Assembly (NCBI GenBank): GCA_033557465.1
Contig: CM066033.1
Location: forward strand, 904,544,808 to 904,608,807
DNA from: Ichthyophis bannanicus
Taxonomy: Eukaryota > Chordata > Amphibia > Gymnophiona > Ichthyophiidae
Reading direction: 5' to 3'
Length of the DNA stretch: 64,000 nucleotides
The notes under the pieces were generated by a model, which saw only the letters and a program-made list of their open reading frames with translations, was not told where the DNA came from and did not search any database. The translations under genes were made by a program, and so were the position numbers. This document shows positions 10,073-20,039 of the stretch, piece by piece; position 1 is the first letter of the stretch; each line of letters begins with the position of its first letter.

Positions 10073-10365
10073 CTTCTTTTTCTGCACCTGAAAAAAACAG
10101 AGAAGAGACCCACCAAGTGCGGCACACACACAAAAGTTGTTTTTTCTTTCTTTTAGCTCCCCCTTTCTCACGGTATCCTTATACCGGTTTACCCAGGCTA
10201 CCAATACCTTAGTCTCCTGGTGATATCAGCATGTGAGAAGGGTCTTTTCCACCGCTGGCCGCTCTGCCAGCCGAATCCTCCTTGAGCAGTGCTTTAAACA
10301 CTTCTTTTGCTTTTCAGCAATGTCCTTTCAGGCAAATCCTTTTTATTATGCCCCCCGAAAATTTT

Positions 10366-10383
10366 ATCCTCTTCTCTACGCCA
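10366..10383 (-). other. Candidate primer-binding site
   Basis: Four bases after the 5' LTR end the minus strand reads TGGCGTAGAGAAGAGG. The TGG start and position suit a tRNA primer-binding site, but I cannot match it to a specific tRNA. Confidence 0.5.
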
Positions 10384-10387
10384 ATTA

Positions 10388-11753
10388 TGTCACACCTCCT
10401 CTGGCCAAGCGGTAGCCTCCTGTATTGCAAGGCCCCTGGAGGGTGGTAGTTGTGCCTTTATGAATATAAACGCAAACACTTCTTTCTTCAAATCAAAGGG
10501 TTTTTATTCCCCGTCCCATTGAGGGTATTTTATCTTCAAGGAACATAAATTATATGCTTTGCTTGGACATCTCATGTACAATAACAAATGTAAACATAAC
10601 TTGCTTTCTTCAGCTTTTAAAGGAGAAATAAACAAAAGAACAAAAACTTAACTATTTCTGTAAGGTTCTCTCCCCGGTAGCTGAGAGTAGAGCATACCTC
10701 TGTTCTGCCTCGAGAGAGAGAGTTACACGCTTGTTGCTGTATTACTGAAGTTAAGACACCAAGTTACTTTCCTTATCTCAGGGAGAATTCAGGTTCAATT
10801 AATGATAAAGAACAATCCATTAATTCCTGTGTATCATTCTCCTCAGCATTCTGGTATTCCATCATCTCTGGTTGACTGGTATATTCATTCTGTACTTTAG
10901 GAGTACTCTGTGAGACTTGCTGCCTAAGTACGTCAACCGGGAAGTTCTTCTCTTTCACCGGGCTAGAGCCTCTCTGGGTATTACCATATATACTGGAATA
11001 GAGATTTCCCAGGCACTGCCCCTGCTGGTACTTTTGAGTAGAGCTTAGCCCCTTACTTGCTCTGCTCGTGGGATAATTAAGGGAACTTTCCAACCTATCC
11101 AGGTTTCCCTTTTGTAACCCAGCTGAGCTGAATCGGAGTGCTCGTGACGGAGTTTCAGACGGAGCTGTGAACTTACAATTACAAAACTCTTCAGCTTTAG
11201 CTGGTAAGTAAAAGCTTTTCTCTTGCTCATACACACTATTTGGCTGTGGATATCTCTCTGATTTATTCAGGTCCTCGGGTTCCCTCTGACCTTCATATGG
11301 GCACTCTAATTGCTCCAGAGTTTCTTTATCACTCTCTCTTGCATTCTCATACCTGTGCCATGCTTCCCGGGGCTTTAGCTGCCCTCTCTGTATTTTCTCC
11401 AAGTGTGTCCTTGGCTGCCACGGCTTCTCTCTCTCTCTCTCTCTCAGCTCCGGCACCAGCTCCTGGCTTTGCCTTACTCCTGATCCTAATCCGGATCCTA
11501 AACTGTCTCTGAATGTCTGAGAGCTTGTTTTAAACCAGCGTTCGCTTGCTCCACCCTTAGTTAGCTGAACCCTGTCAGGTGAAGTGAATTCCCTTCCTGT
11601 GCTAGCTGGGTGTGTCCTGATTGAGCTGTTGCACGTGTTCCTGCGTTGCTCAGGGTAACTATCTGACACTTTCTTGTTTACCCTGTCACTTTTTCTGTTT
11701 TCACTTGTGCTGGCCTGCATTTCCTCTGTCTGTACAGGGTCTACCCTGTTACA
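10388..11753 (-). repeat. 5' LTR of the Gmr1-like element
   Basis: 1366 bp, near-identical to 5852-7219. The minus strand keeps a long open frame (see 10773-11753). The AATAAA at the matching position is retained. Confidence 0.95.
10773..11720 (-). CDS. Long open frame within the LTR
   Basis: 315 codons from the first Met at 11720; the frame is open back to the LTR edge at 11753. The predicted protein is hydrophilic, Ser/Gln/Glu-rich and partly low in complexity, with an Arg-Glu repeat from the CT run, and matches no domain I know. In the 3' LTR the same sequence is in frame with pol, so with the 18-nt CT run pol would gain a long C-terminal extension, whereas with the 20-nt run the frame ends at 6839 and the remainder (6237-6866) lies in another frame. 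It may be a true pol tail or simply an untranslated region without stops; two-thirds of an LTR staying open is unusual. Confidence 0.45.
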   Translation of the reverse strand: MQASTSENRKSDRVNKKVSDSYPEQRRNTCNSSIRTHPASTGREFTSPDRVQLTKGGASERWFKTSSQTFRDSLGSGLGSGVRQSQELVPELREREREKPWQPRTHLEKIQRGQLKPREAWHRYENARESDKETLEQLECPYEGQREPEDLNKSERYPQPNSVYEQEKSFYLPAKAEEFCNCKFTAPSETPSRALRFSSAGLQKGNLDRLESSLNYPTSRASKGLSSTQKYQQGQCLGNLYSSIYGNTQRGSSPVKEKNFPVDVLRQQVSQSTPKVQNEYTSQPEMMEYQNAEENDTQELMDCSLSLIEPEFSLR

Positions 11754-12559
11754 TTATGTAAATGATAGTATTTTATAATCTACATGCATATTTGTATACT
11801 CTGCCCATACTACACATGAACTCCACCCCTGGGCACGCCTTCCAGCAAAGTACGTGCTATCATGTCCAAGCATGTACTTTTATGTTGGTAAGAATTTTAT
11901 AAGATGCTATGTGTACATGTTATGTGCCCACATATGCGTAGAAATGTCTTTCTAAAATTACTTTTTTAGTGGCTGAATATTGCCACTTATATGGCTAAAT
12001 GGCATCTCCCCCAGAATGCACAGTTTCTGTATTTATTGGAACTCCTAAATGTAGACTGTGTCGGTGCTAAGATTAAACAGTGTTCAAAAATCTTGCAACT
12101 GCATGGTCACAGTGGCCTCCAATGAATTTGCCAGAAATGGAATACTGGTTATTGGGCGATAACTAATATATTACTCTTAACATACACACCAAGACTTTCA
12201 GGATTGTAGTAAGATCAATCTGTCAAGTGCTAGAGAGGAAATAACCTTCGCTGACAGTTTATGAGCATGTCAGCAGGGCATGAATCTAAAATACAATTTC
12301 CTTTGTCAAACCTTAGAATTTTACCTGTACTGAGACAGGCAAGAATGAGGCCCAAACTCTTTTGCTTATGGTGTATTGACTGTTTTTGTACTGTTTAGCC
12401 TCATTATTTATTGGATGTTGAATTTATTATACCTTTGCTATATACTGTTATATTTTTGTTTATCAAATTGATGCTATATTGTGCATTGTCTATTTTAATA
12501 AACAATATAGAAATCCACTTTTGTTTAATCTTTTCTGTGTATTGTAAATTATTGCAGTC
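11754..12559. other. No gene recognised; AT-rich repeat-like DNA
   Basis: Flanking DNA of the LTR element. The part around 12360-12510 is AT-rich and ends in AATAAACAATATAG, like a repeat tail. No reading frame of note. Confidence 0.4.
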
Positions 12560-13310
12560 TTCCTTGAGCTATGTTTAGGAAGGGCAGTAGTAAATGTACC
12601 AGACAAATGAATGTTTTACTGATACGGCTCTTGCCAAAGTTTCCAATGACCTGTTCCTCACAAAATTCAAGGCCTGTACTCAATCCTCATCCTTCTTGAC
12701 CTTTCTGCTGCTTTTGACACTTTTAACCACCACCTTCTCCTTGATACCTTGTTCTCACTTGGTTTTAAGGGCTTTGTGCTATCTTGGTTCTCTTCTTATA
12801 TCTCCTATCGCACTTTCAGTGTTTGTGCTGGTGGATCTTCCTCTACTACTATCCCGCTCTTGGTGTACCCAAGGGTCTGTCTTGGGCCCACTCCGTTTCT
12901 CTCTCTATACCCCATCTCTTGGTGAACTCACCTCCTCCCATGGTTTTCAGTACCATCTTTACACTGACGACTCTCAGATCTACCTCTCTACACCTGAAAA
13001 CTCTCTGTCAATCCAGGCTCAGATCTCTGCCTGCCTATCTGATATTGCTGTCTGGATGTCTCACCACCGAATGAAATTGAACATGGCCAAAACTGAGCTT
13101 CTTATTTTTCCCCCTAAACACACCTTCCACCTTCCTCATTCTCTGTGGATAATGCTCTGCTACTCCTTCTTTCCTCAGCTTGCAACCTTGGAGTTGTCTT
13201 TAACTCCTCCCTCTCCTTCTCCACACACATCCAATTGATAGCTAAAACATGTAATTTCTTTATAACATCAGCAAAATTCACCCCTTCCTTTCTGAACACA
13301 CTACTAAGAC
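12560..13310 (+). mobile_element. L2-like LINE, reverse transcriptase part (5' segment)
   Basis: Plus-strand reading, in more than one frame, gives LDLSAAFDT near 12690-12720, QGSVLGPL near 12870-12890 and [12 protein letters not shown] near 12955-12990, then [20 protein letters not shown]. These are motifs of the RT palm in L2/CR1-type LINEs; the catalytic YxDD is YTDD. Frameshifts make it a pseudogene. It is interrupted at 13310 by a hAT-type element and continues at 16155. Confidence 0.8.
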
Positions 13311-13397
13311 CAGGGCCGGATTTACCTTGAGTGAGGCCCTACGCCAACAAAAATTGTGGGCCCCCAGCAGGGGCGGCCCAAGGGGGGTGCGGGGCCT

Positions 13398-14390
13398 CAT
13401 TTGCATAAGGGGCCTCATTTGCATAATGTTACCATATACTAACTTTTAGTAAACGTGCCTCTTAAGGAGTGTATGGATAAAGAAAGACTAAAAGATTTCT
13501 ACATTACTATAATCCAGTGCCAACCGCCAGACACATTAGGAACTACTACAAACACTGCCCATTTAGAACCCATAGCAAACCCGCCGTATCCTAACAGCAC
13601 TACCAGGACTCACAAAGCACCATACTCTACCAATCAAAAGGCAACACTGCAAATATTAAACCAATACATTTCAGAGAACAACAATACATGACCTACTGGG
13701 GAAAGAGAACAAGTGGCAATGTCAAATAGGAATTATATAAACAGAACACCTCAGCTCAGTTACACATGCAGAACATAGACCATCACCAAACAAGTAATCA
13801 CAATTTAGAAACAGGAAGACAATAATTAAACTGGGAATCCCAAAAGCCAAACTTGGAATGTACAACACTGTAGAAATAAAACTATACATTAATTTGCTCT
13901 TGTACTAAACAAAGCGCAGACGTTAATGATGCACATTTACCAGAGCTGACATATTCCAATTAATAAATTCAAAATAAAGAGATATTTTTCTACCTTTTGT
14001 GCATTTTTTTCAGCTGCAATTGCTCCAGCCACTTTCTTCTGGTTTCTTCGTGTCTTCTGCTAACTCTCCATCGTCTGCTGTCCATTTGTCCTTTCTTCTC
14101 TCTTCTAGTTTTTTTCCATTCTCTCTCTACATCTGCTTTAACATACTAATCTTTCTCCTTTTGCTCTTTCCTCATTCCTATTTCATCCACTCAAATTTTA
14201 CCCCTCCATCCTCAATCCCCACTTACTCTCCCAATACCCGGCCAATTGTAGATTTTTTATCCCTCCCACACAAAATATTTTTCCCTTCTCCATTTTACTC
14301 TTCCAGCCCCATCCCATTCTAATCCTCCCCCAACATCAGCTCCCTTCTAGTTCCAGCCTCACCCAGCATCCATTCCCTTCTAGTCCCTGC
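13398..14390. repeat. Core segment shared by the two hAT-type elements (copy 1)
   Basis: It starts at the GGCCTCATTTGCATAAGG block and matches 27654-28690 closely, including GTGCCAACCGCCAG and the stretch after TTCTACCTTTTGTGCATTTT. The two host elements have different terminal repeats, so the core has been moved between unrelated ends. I recognise no coding family in it. Confidence 0.8.
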
Positions 14391-14905
14391 ATCAGCCCAT
14401 TTCCAGTCCTAGTCACCCATCAGCCCATTTCCAGTCCTAGCAACCCCCTAACCCAATACCAGTCCTAGCCCCCCCATCAGCCCACTTACAGTCCTAACCC
14501 CCCATCACCCCATTTTCAGTTTAAGCCCCCCCTTTAACCCATTACCAGTCCTAACCCCCCATCAGCCCACTTCCAGTCCTAACCCCATCAACCCATTTCC
14601 AGTCAGCCCCCCATAGCCCATTGCCAGTCCTAACCCCCCCATCAGCCCACAGCCCATTACCAGTCCTAACCCCATCAACCCATTTCCAGTCAGCCCCCCA
14701 TAGCCCATTACCAGTTCTAACCCCCCCATCAGCCCACAGCCCATTACCAGTCTTAACCCCCCCCATAGCCCATTACCAGTCCTAACCCCCTCCCAACAGC
14801 CCACAACCCATTACCAGTCCTAACCCCATCAGCCCACCTAAAGTCTTAACCCCCCCAGCCCATTTCCAGTCCTAGCCCCGCCCACAACCCATTACCAGAC
14901 ATTAT
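14390..14905. repeat. Minisatellite, units around CAGCCCATTACCAGTCCTAA
   Basis: Degenerate tandem array with units of roughly 22-45 bp built on the phrase CCCAT-AGCCCATTACCAGTCCTAACC. A homologous array lies at 28670-29225 in hAT element 2. The open frames across it are artefacts of the repeat. Confidence 0.85.
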
Positions 14906-15512
14906 TTGCTTTCTCCCCACTACTCTGCTCCTCGATCTCCACAGACGCCGCCTCCTCCTCGTCCTCACTGGGTCGGATCTCGGCTTCCTGTCCACCATTT
15001 ACATCAGGATCCCGCTGCTCTAGGGGCCGCGCCAGGTGGGCCTTGCTATTTTCAGAGAATGGCTTCCGGCCCTCTGGCTGCCCATCTCCAGTTTCCGTAC
15101 TCAATCCAGGTTCCCCTACGCCTACGGCATGCCCTGGTTTCCAGGCTTCCGGCTTCCCTGCGGCCTGTTCCGAGTTCTGTGCTTCTAGTACGGCCTGCTC
15201 CTGCTTCCGGCTCTCTGCAGCCAGTCGAGGAGCCAGCTCTCCGAGCACATAGCCGGCCTCCTCATCAGCATCTTCCCCTGCCGTGCTCTGCTCCTCGTCG
15301 CCCAACTCCTCGTCCATCGGGTCTCCGCCGACACCCGTTGTTGTCTCCTCCTCCTCGCCGGAATCTCCCGCTAGTATCTCGGCGTCTAGGGCTTCTTGCA
15401 GCCGCTGCGTCAGTTCGGCCTTTAGCCCACGGCAGTCTAGGCCCCGGCGCTGGAGCTCGGCCCGCAGGTCAGCTACCTTTAGCTTCCGGGCGTCCAGCGC
15501 GCTCATGACCAC
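14892..15512 (-). pseudogene. Captured HNRNPUL2-like exon 1 with SAP domain
   Basis: A 206-codon frame lying wholly within hAT element 1. Its N-terminus (start Met at 15512, or more likely the third codon at 15506) carries [15 protein letters not shown] and [17 protein letters not shown], the SAP DNA/RNA-binding motif as found at the start of hnRNP U-like proteins; the EALDAE ending is closest to HNRNPUL2. The rest is an acidic, Glu/Ser-rich region ending with VNGGQEAE and an EEE run, like the region after SAP in that family. The frame stops just past a CTG|GTAATG that could be the old exon 1 splice donor. SPRY and kinase-like domains are absent. In the full protein SAP binds nucleic acid in the nucleus. 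This is a transposon-borne fragment, not the source gene; whether it is transcribed is unknown. Confidence 0.75.
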
Positions 15513-16137
15513 TACCGTTTCCCCTCCGCGTGTGGTAAGGCGTCGTCCCGTGCCACAGCAAAGAGAAGTGGAAGCGTGTTCCAGGCCCCGTCGTGGACCA
15601 GGGGAGGTTATTCCGGCCTATCTCGGCCTCCGTCGCTGCCAATCTCTCCCAGTATCTTCCTCCCCTTTGCACCCCCCGCCCCCCGGCTCACTCCACCAGC
15701 CTTCACTCGCTCTCGATCCCCGCAATCCCTCGCGCTGCTTCCTCTAAGGGCGTCCGCGAGAGGTGCATTTCCCAGACATGATAGACTAGTCACCGATCAA
15801 CATGGGCAGTTTGAAGAGATAGGCACTCAATTTAAAATAGCTCGAGGCGTCCTACCTGAGTCTTTGAAAGCCGAGTAGAGCGAATATTAGACATGGCGAT
15901 CGGAGAGTAGGCATTCGATTAAAGAGCTTAAACACCTCTGGCACGGTGGATCCTCTGGATAGGCGCTTGGTTGTGTAGCCCTGACTGGTTCAGGTGAGGG
16001 CACCTAAGGTGTGGCCAAAAGTAGTGATAGCTTGGAGCTTTGGGTGTATCGCCAGCCTTTTTGAAGACGCCGTATTGTTGAAAGTTTTGTGGGCCCTTGC
16101 CAGCTGTGGGCCCTACGCCACGGCGTAATTGGCGTAT
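15513..16137. other. GC-rich flank of the captured exon inside hAT element 1
   Basis: 15513-15790 is CpG-rich and lies directly upstream of the captured exon, as a 5' UTR and promoter would. 15790-16090 is less GC-rich with no recognisable frame; it may be a second captured piece or element sequence. 16090-16137 holds subterminal GGGCCC/ACGCC blocks that mirror the left end. Confidence 0.5.
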
Positions 16138-16154
16138 AGGTAAATCCGGCCCTG

Positions 16155-16830
16155 ACTAAGACACGTATCCACTTTTTAGTCACCTCCTGTCTAGACTATT
16201 GCAATCTCTTCCTTGCTGGTCTCCCTCTGAATCATCTCTCTCCCCTTCAATCTGTTCAAAATTCAGCTGCATGGCTAATCTTCCTTCAGCCTCGATATGC
16301 TAATATAACTCCTCTTCTCAAGTCGCTTCATTGGCTCCCTATCCACTTCTATATCCAGTTAAAACTTCTCCCACTGACCTAAAAGGGCCTTCATTCTGCT
16401 GCTCCTCACTAACTTTCTTCTCTTATCTCTCGTACACCCCTCCTCGGGAACTCCACTCTTCTGGCAGATCCCTTCTATCTGTGCCCTTCTCTTCCACTGC
16501 CAATTCCAGATTTCAATCCTTCCACCTTGCTGCTTCTTATGCCTGGAACAAGTTACCTGAGTCTGTACATCAGGCGCCTTCTCTGGCCCCTTTCAAATCC
16601 AGGCTGAAAACTCACCTCTTTGAGGCTGCTTTCGGATCCTAATCCGCTTAGTCTCCTATGTGTTTCCTTACTTTTCCCCTAGATGTATCCTACTGCTCAG
16701 CTGTTCTGTTCTCTGTCTTGACTAGATTATAAGTTCTAAGGAGCAGGGACCGTCTTTTAGATATGTTTGTATAGTGCTGCGTATGCCTTGTAGTGCTATA
16801 CAAATGATCGGTAGTAGTAGTAGCAGTATT
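16155..16830 (+). mobile_element. L2-like LINE, 3' segment after the hAT insertion
   Basis: Continues the LINE of 12560-13310: LDYCNSLLAGLPL, HWLPI, then SRFQSFHLAASYAWNKLPES and a FKSRLKTHLFEAAF helix, the usual end of L2-type RT. The 3' UTR has TAAGTTCTAAGGAGCAGGGACC and TAGTGCTATACAAATGAT, ending in a GTAGTAGTAGTAG tail. The same tail occurs at 61145-61372. Confidence 0.8.
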
Positions 16831-16899
16831 GCATGTGTCCATAAATGTGGTACAGCAAGTGTAAATAAACCATAGACCATAAATTTTTGTTTCATTTAG

Positions 16900-17550
16900 G
16901 GGTAGATTCCAACATGCGTTTAGCCAATTCATGTTGCAGAGCTCCCCGTACATAGATTCAAGATGTACAGAGAACTCTGTTAGTGGGCGGGCTGGAAGTG
17001 CAGCAAGGGCGGGCAGTGGGTGGGCACCTGACCCTGGACATACAGGGACAATTCCAGGGTCGGCCTTATACGACTGGGTTCAGCCAGTTGGACAGGACAG
17101 TTATTCCACCTCGGAAGTGCAATAAGTTCCCCTAGACGGAAACATTTGCAGCATCCAGGCATGGAAAGTGAGGTGAGGAGGTGCAGGGGGTTCCCCGCAG
17201 CCCGACCCTGGCCACGGTAGGCCCAATTGGGAGTCGGGCAGTGGGATAAGGAACATTTTGGGGTCTGCCGGGGATCGCAGCTCCTGCATGGAGCCATCAT
17301 GCCAAGGCAACAGGACGCCATGGCAGTGCTGCTCCATGCAGGACCTGGCTGGGCTATCAAAGTAAGTGGCTGAACATCCGGGGTTCCAGAATCAGGGCAC
17401 GGCCAGCCTGTCCAGGCCGGGGGCACCTGATTCTGATCCCGCAGGGACGTGTAGCCCCTGCGGGATCAGAATCGGGTGCAATTCTGGCCCATCCAGATTC
17501 TGGACATCCAGACAGGCCGGGGGTGCCCAGATCTGAATTGGCCTCTTAGA
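16900..17550. repeat. Hairpin-concatemer repeat, copy 2
   Basis: Homologous to 3905-4560, with the same order of inverted-repeat units: CAGAG/GTACAT...ATGTAC/CTCTG near 16936-16980, GACCCTGGA...TCCAGGGTC near 17031-17065, TCCTGCATGGAGC...GCTCCATGCAGGA near 17281-17345, and a perfect 18-bp stem at 17429-17446 and 17456-17473 (GATTCTGATCCCGCAGGG, 9-nt loop). No coding sequence. Confidence 0.6.
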
Positions 17551-18654
17551 GGTTTTTGTTGTATTTCGTATCCTATCATTTTCCCTTCATAGTGTGCGCT
17601 CTTTCACAATAGCATGCATTATTTGTGCATGTGTGACTAGGATGCACTATTTGCGCAAGCGTGAAGTGTGCGCAATATGGTGTAATAATGCGCACTAAGA
17701 AACAAAATGACATTGCCATTTCCTGTTTTGCCGAGATCTGGCTTTCATTTAAAATGAAAGCATATCCCTAATGGATTAGTATCACGTGCACCAGAAAACG
17801 CTAATGCCCCACTACCTCTGTCTCCTAAATTTTAACACCTAACATCACCTCTCTCCTTTCATGTAAGCAAACAGCTACTCTCATCTTCATCAGATCTGTT
17901 TATCTTGCTCCTCCTCTATCCTCTCCAGAAGACCTGTGTCCCTCTGTCCTTTTTCTCTGTTTACCTCTTCCTCCTCTCCTTCTCTGGTGTCCCTTCTTTT
18001 GCTGTTCTTCCCCCCTCTGCCTTCTCCTTCTCCTTCCCCTTCCCCTGTGACTCATCAGCTCTTCTTCCCTCTTGGGAGTGGACTTTTCTTTAAAGAAAAT
18101 AACTCAAAGGTACCAAATAAATTACTAATCCGTGCTAAGATGTGAAAAATGACCAGGAGAGGGAGATGTTACTGTGGAAAAAGAAATGAGACATGGTAAT
18201 GAGGAAAGTTGTATTTCTGCATTCATCTGCGAGTGCCTAGTGATGCAGCTGCACGCAGTGCCCACTGAAGGTTAAAGGTCATAGAAAAGGCAAACAAAAT
18301 GGTAGATTTAATAAAAATGTTAATACACACATGGTTATGCTGCATGGTTGGAAGATATTTTTAACCGATGGGAAAGTGTGGCCCAAAAATTACTGATTTT
18401 ATTTATTTAACAGAGGGTTTTTTTTTACCGCCCTATCCTGTATTCAGAGCAGTTTACATACAACATGAACCATGAAATGTACATTGAACAAGGGCACTAA
18501 ACTTGGAGGATTATATGGGGGTGCGAAACAGCTCACATGATTAATAACAATAGATTATATTGATGCAGAATAGAACTTATACAAACTAGTTATATGTTAG
18601 GGTAAGATAGTGGACTTCAGGAGAGAGTAGGTACTCGGTGTCTGGGTGACCTGT
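17551..18654. other. No gene; pyrimidine-rich tract and LINE-tail-like piece
   Basis: 17870-18080 is a CT-rich tract whose open frames are low-complexity. 18395-18480 has TACCGCCCTATCC and GCAGTTTACATACAACATGA, resembling the reverse complement of the L2-like LINE tail at 20520-20600. Nothing else recognised. Confidence 0.45.
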
Positions 18655-19640
18655 TAGGAGGGAAGGCAACTCATAAGAACATAAGAAATGCCATACTGGG
18701 TCAGACCAAGGTCCATCAATCCCAGTATCTTGTTTCAAATAGTGGCCAATTCAGGTCACAAGTATTGGCAAGTTCCCAAAAAGGTACACAGGTTCCACAA
18801 TGCTTGTGCCAGGGTAACCAGTGGGTTTCTCGGGTCCTCTTTCATCCAGGAATTTGTCAAAACCTTTTTTAAACCCAGCTACACTAACAGTTTTTACTAC
18901 ATCTTCCAGTAACGAATTCCAGAGTTTGATTACGCGTTGAGTGAAAACATATTTTCTCTTATTACTCTTAAATGGGCTACCTTGTAGCTTCATTGCATGT
19001 CCCCTAGTCTTATTTCTTGATGGAGTAAACAACCAACCTATGTTAACCCGTTCTACTCCATTCATTAATCTGTAGACCTCTATCATATCTCTCCCCCAGC
19101 TCTCTCTTTTCCAAGTTTAAGGGCCCTAACCTTTTAAGCCTTTCCTTATAGAGATATCCTTCCATCCCCGTTACCATTTTGGTGGCTGTTCTCTGTACCT
19201 TTTCTAATTCTACTATATGCTTTTTAAGATATGGCAACCAGAATTACACATAATATTCAAGGTGCAATTGCACCATGGAATGACACAGAGGCATTATAAT
19301 ATCCTTGGTTTTATTCTCCATTCCTTTCCTTATGATTCCTAGCATTCTATTTGCCTCCCTGGCCACTGCTGCAAACTGGCAGAGGGTTTCAACGTATTTT
19401 CCACAATGATGCCTAAATCTTTTTCTTGGGTGGTGATTCCTAATGTGGAACCTTGCATCGAGTAACCGTAGTTTGGGTTGTTCTTTACTAGGTGCATAAC
19501 TTTGCACCTGTCCACATTCAATTTCATCTGCCATTTGGACGTCCAGTCTTCCAATTTATAAAGGTCCTCTTGCAAGTTTTCACAATCCTCTTGTGTTTTA
19601 ACAACTTTGAATAATTTTGTGTCAGCTGATCCATGTGGCA
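18655..19640 (-). mobile_element. CR1-type LINE, 5'-truncated
   Basis: The minus strand, over several frames, encodes ADTKLFKVVKTQEDCENLQ (a Tyr-Ala-Asp-Asp palm motif damaged to SADT), [45 protein letters not shown] and [20 protein letters not shown] blocks, then a [10 protein letters not shown] end. These are the palm-to-C-terminus landmarks of CR1-type RT. The 3' UTR contains CCATACTGGGTCAGACC and ends TTATGTTCTTATG (reverse complement at 18675-18690). Shorter copies of the same 3' end lie at 21435-21727 and 23339-23545. Confidence 0.85.
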
Positions 19641-19644
19641 CAGC

Positions 19645-19985
19645 AGGACTTCGCAGTTATTTACTCCATATTGGTGGTGGTGATCATTTGTTGGTCAGAC
19701 ATTATTCCGAGGCCATCTTGCCAATCTCAGCAAAGGTGGTCAAGGGGTATGGTAAAGGTGAACTGACAGATAAGTCAATAGGAGGTTCAGTATGGTGGGT
19801 ATCAGATTATGCACCCTTGGGCCAAGGTGGGTTGTGCAGGCCTTTATGGATCGGACGAGGTTCACCTTTCGACCGTTGGGCAGGATTTACTCCTGAATGA
19901 CCGGCAGGAGGTATTAAAGGTGGTGCCCTGGGGGACCGACCCTGGTCACAGATGGGTTAAGATGGATATGGTGGGGGGAGGGGGC
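19645..19985 (+). pseudogene. Possible SGNH-hydrolase fragment of a retroelement
   Basis: Plus-strand frames near 19700-19925 include EVHLSTVGQDLLLNDRQEVL, which resembles the Asp-x-x-His end of SGNH hydrolases. Such domains occur in vertebrate Ngaro-type elements and other retroelements. Only the last part is readable and frames shift. Family assignment is tentative. Confidence 0.35.
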
Positions 19986-20039
19986 GTGCATGGATAGCTG
20001 CACTACTTCACTCCAGTGACTGTGACCTGAGACAATTTC

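Larger units (their letters stand above)
5852..11753 (-). mobile_element. Gmr1-like Ty3/gypsy LTR retrotransposon lacking RT
   Basis: A 5.9 kb element bounded by direct LTRs (5852-7219 and 10388-11753) that begin TG and end CA in element orientation. It is flanked by a 4-bp duplication, TTAT at 5848-5851 and 11754-11757. Read on the minus strand the order is 5' LTR, leader, gag, protease-integrase, polypurine tract, 3' LTR. No reverse transcriptase or RNase H is present anywhere between the LTRs. The LTRs differ, by eye, at one substitution (6192 versus 10728) and one 2-nt length change in a CT run, so insertion was recent. The SCAN-like gag and protease followed directly by integrase fit the Gmr1 group, in which integrase lies before RT; the RT part would then be what is missing. 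Confidence 0.85.
13311..16154. mobile_element. hAT-type element 1, carries host gene fragment
   Basis: 2844 bp with terminal inverted repeats CAGGGCCGGATTTACCT (13311-13327) and its exact reverse complement (16138-16154). It is flanked by a perfect 8-bp duplication ACTAAGAC at 13303-13310 and 16155-16162, as produced by hAT transposases. Inside are a segment shared with hAT element 2 (about 13398-14880, ending in a minisatellite), a GC-rich coding fragment resembling HNRNPUL2 exon 1 on the minus strand (14892-15512), and a GC-rich stretch that looks like that gene's 5' flank. No transposase frame is recognisable, so it is non-autonomous. Confidence 0.9.

Noticed and set aside
14000..14322. 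Hydrophobic 107-codon frame in the shared hAT core, also at 28277-28603
   Set aside because: Ser/Phe/Pro-rich reading of a CT-rich tract. It is kept in both cores because the DNA is homologous; no domain recognised.
14551..14804. Gly/Trp/Asn-rich repeat proteins on the minus strand
   Set aside because: Translations of the minisatellite; two frames give similar repetitive peptides, as expected of tandem DNA repeats.
14906..15508. 200-codon plus-strand frame opposite the SAP fragment
   Set aside because: Pro/Arg-rich shadow of the GC-rich HNRNPUL2-like exon on the other strand.
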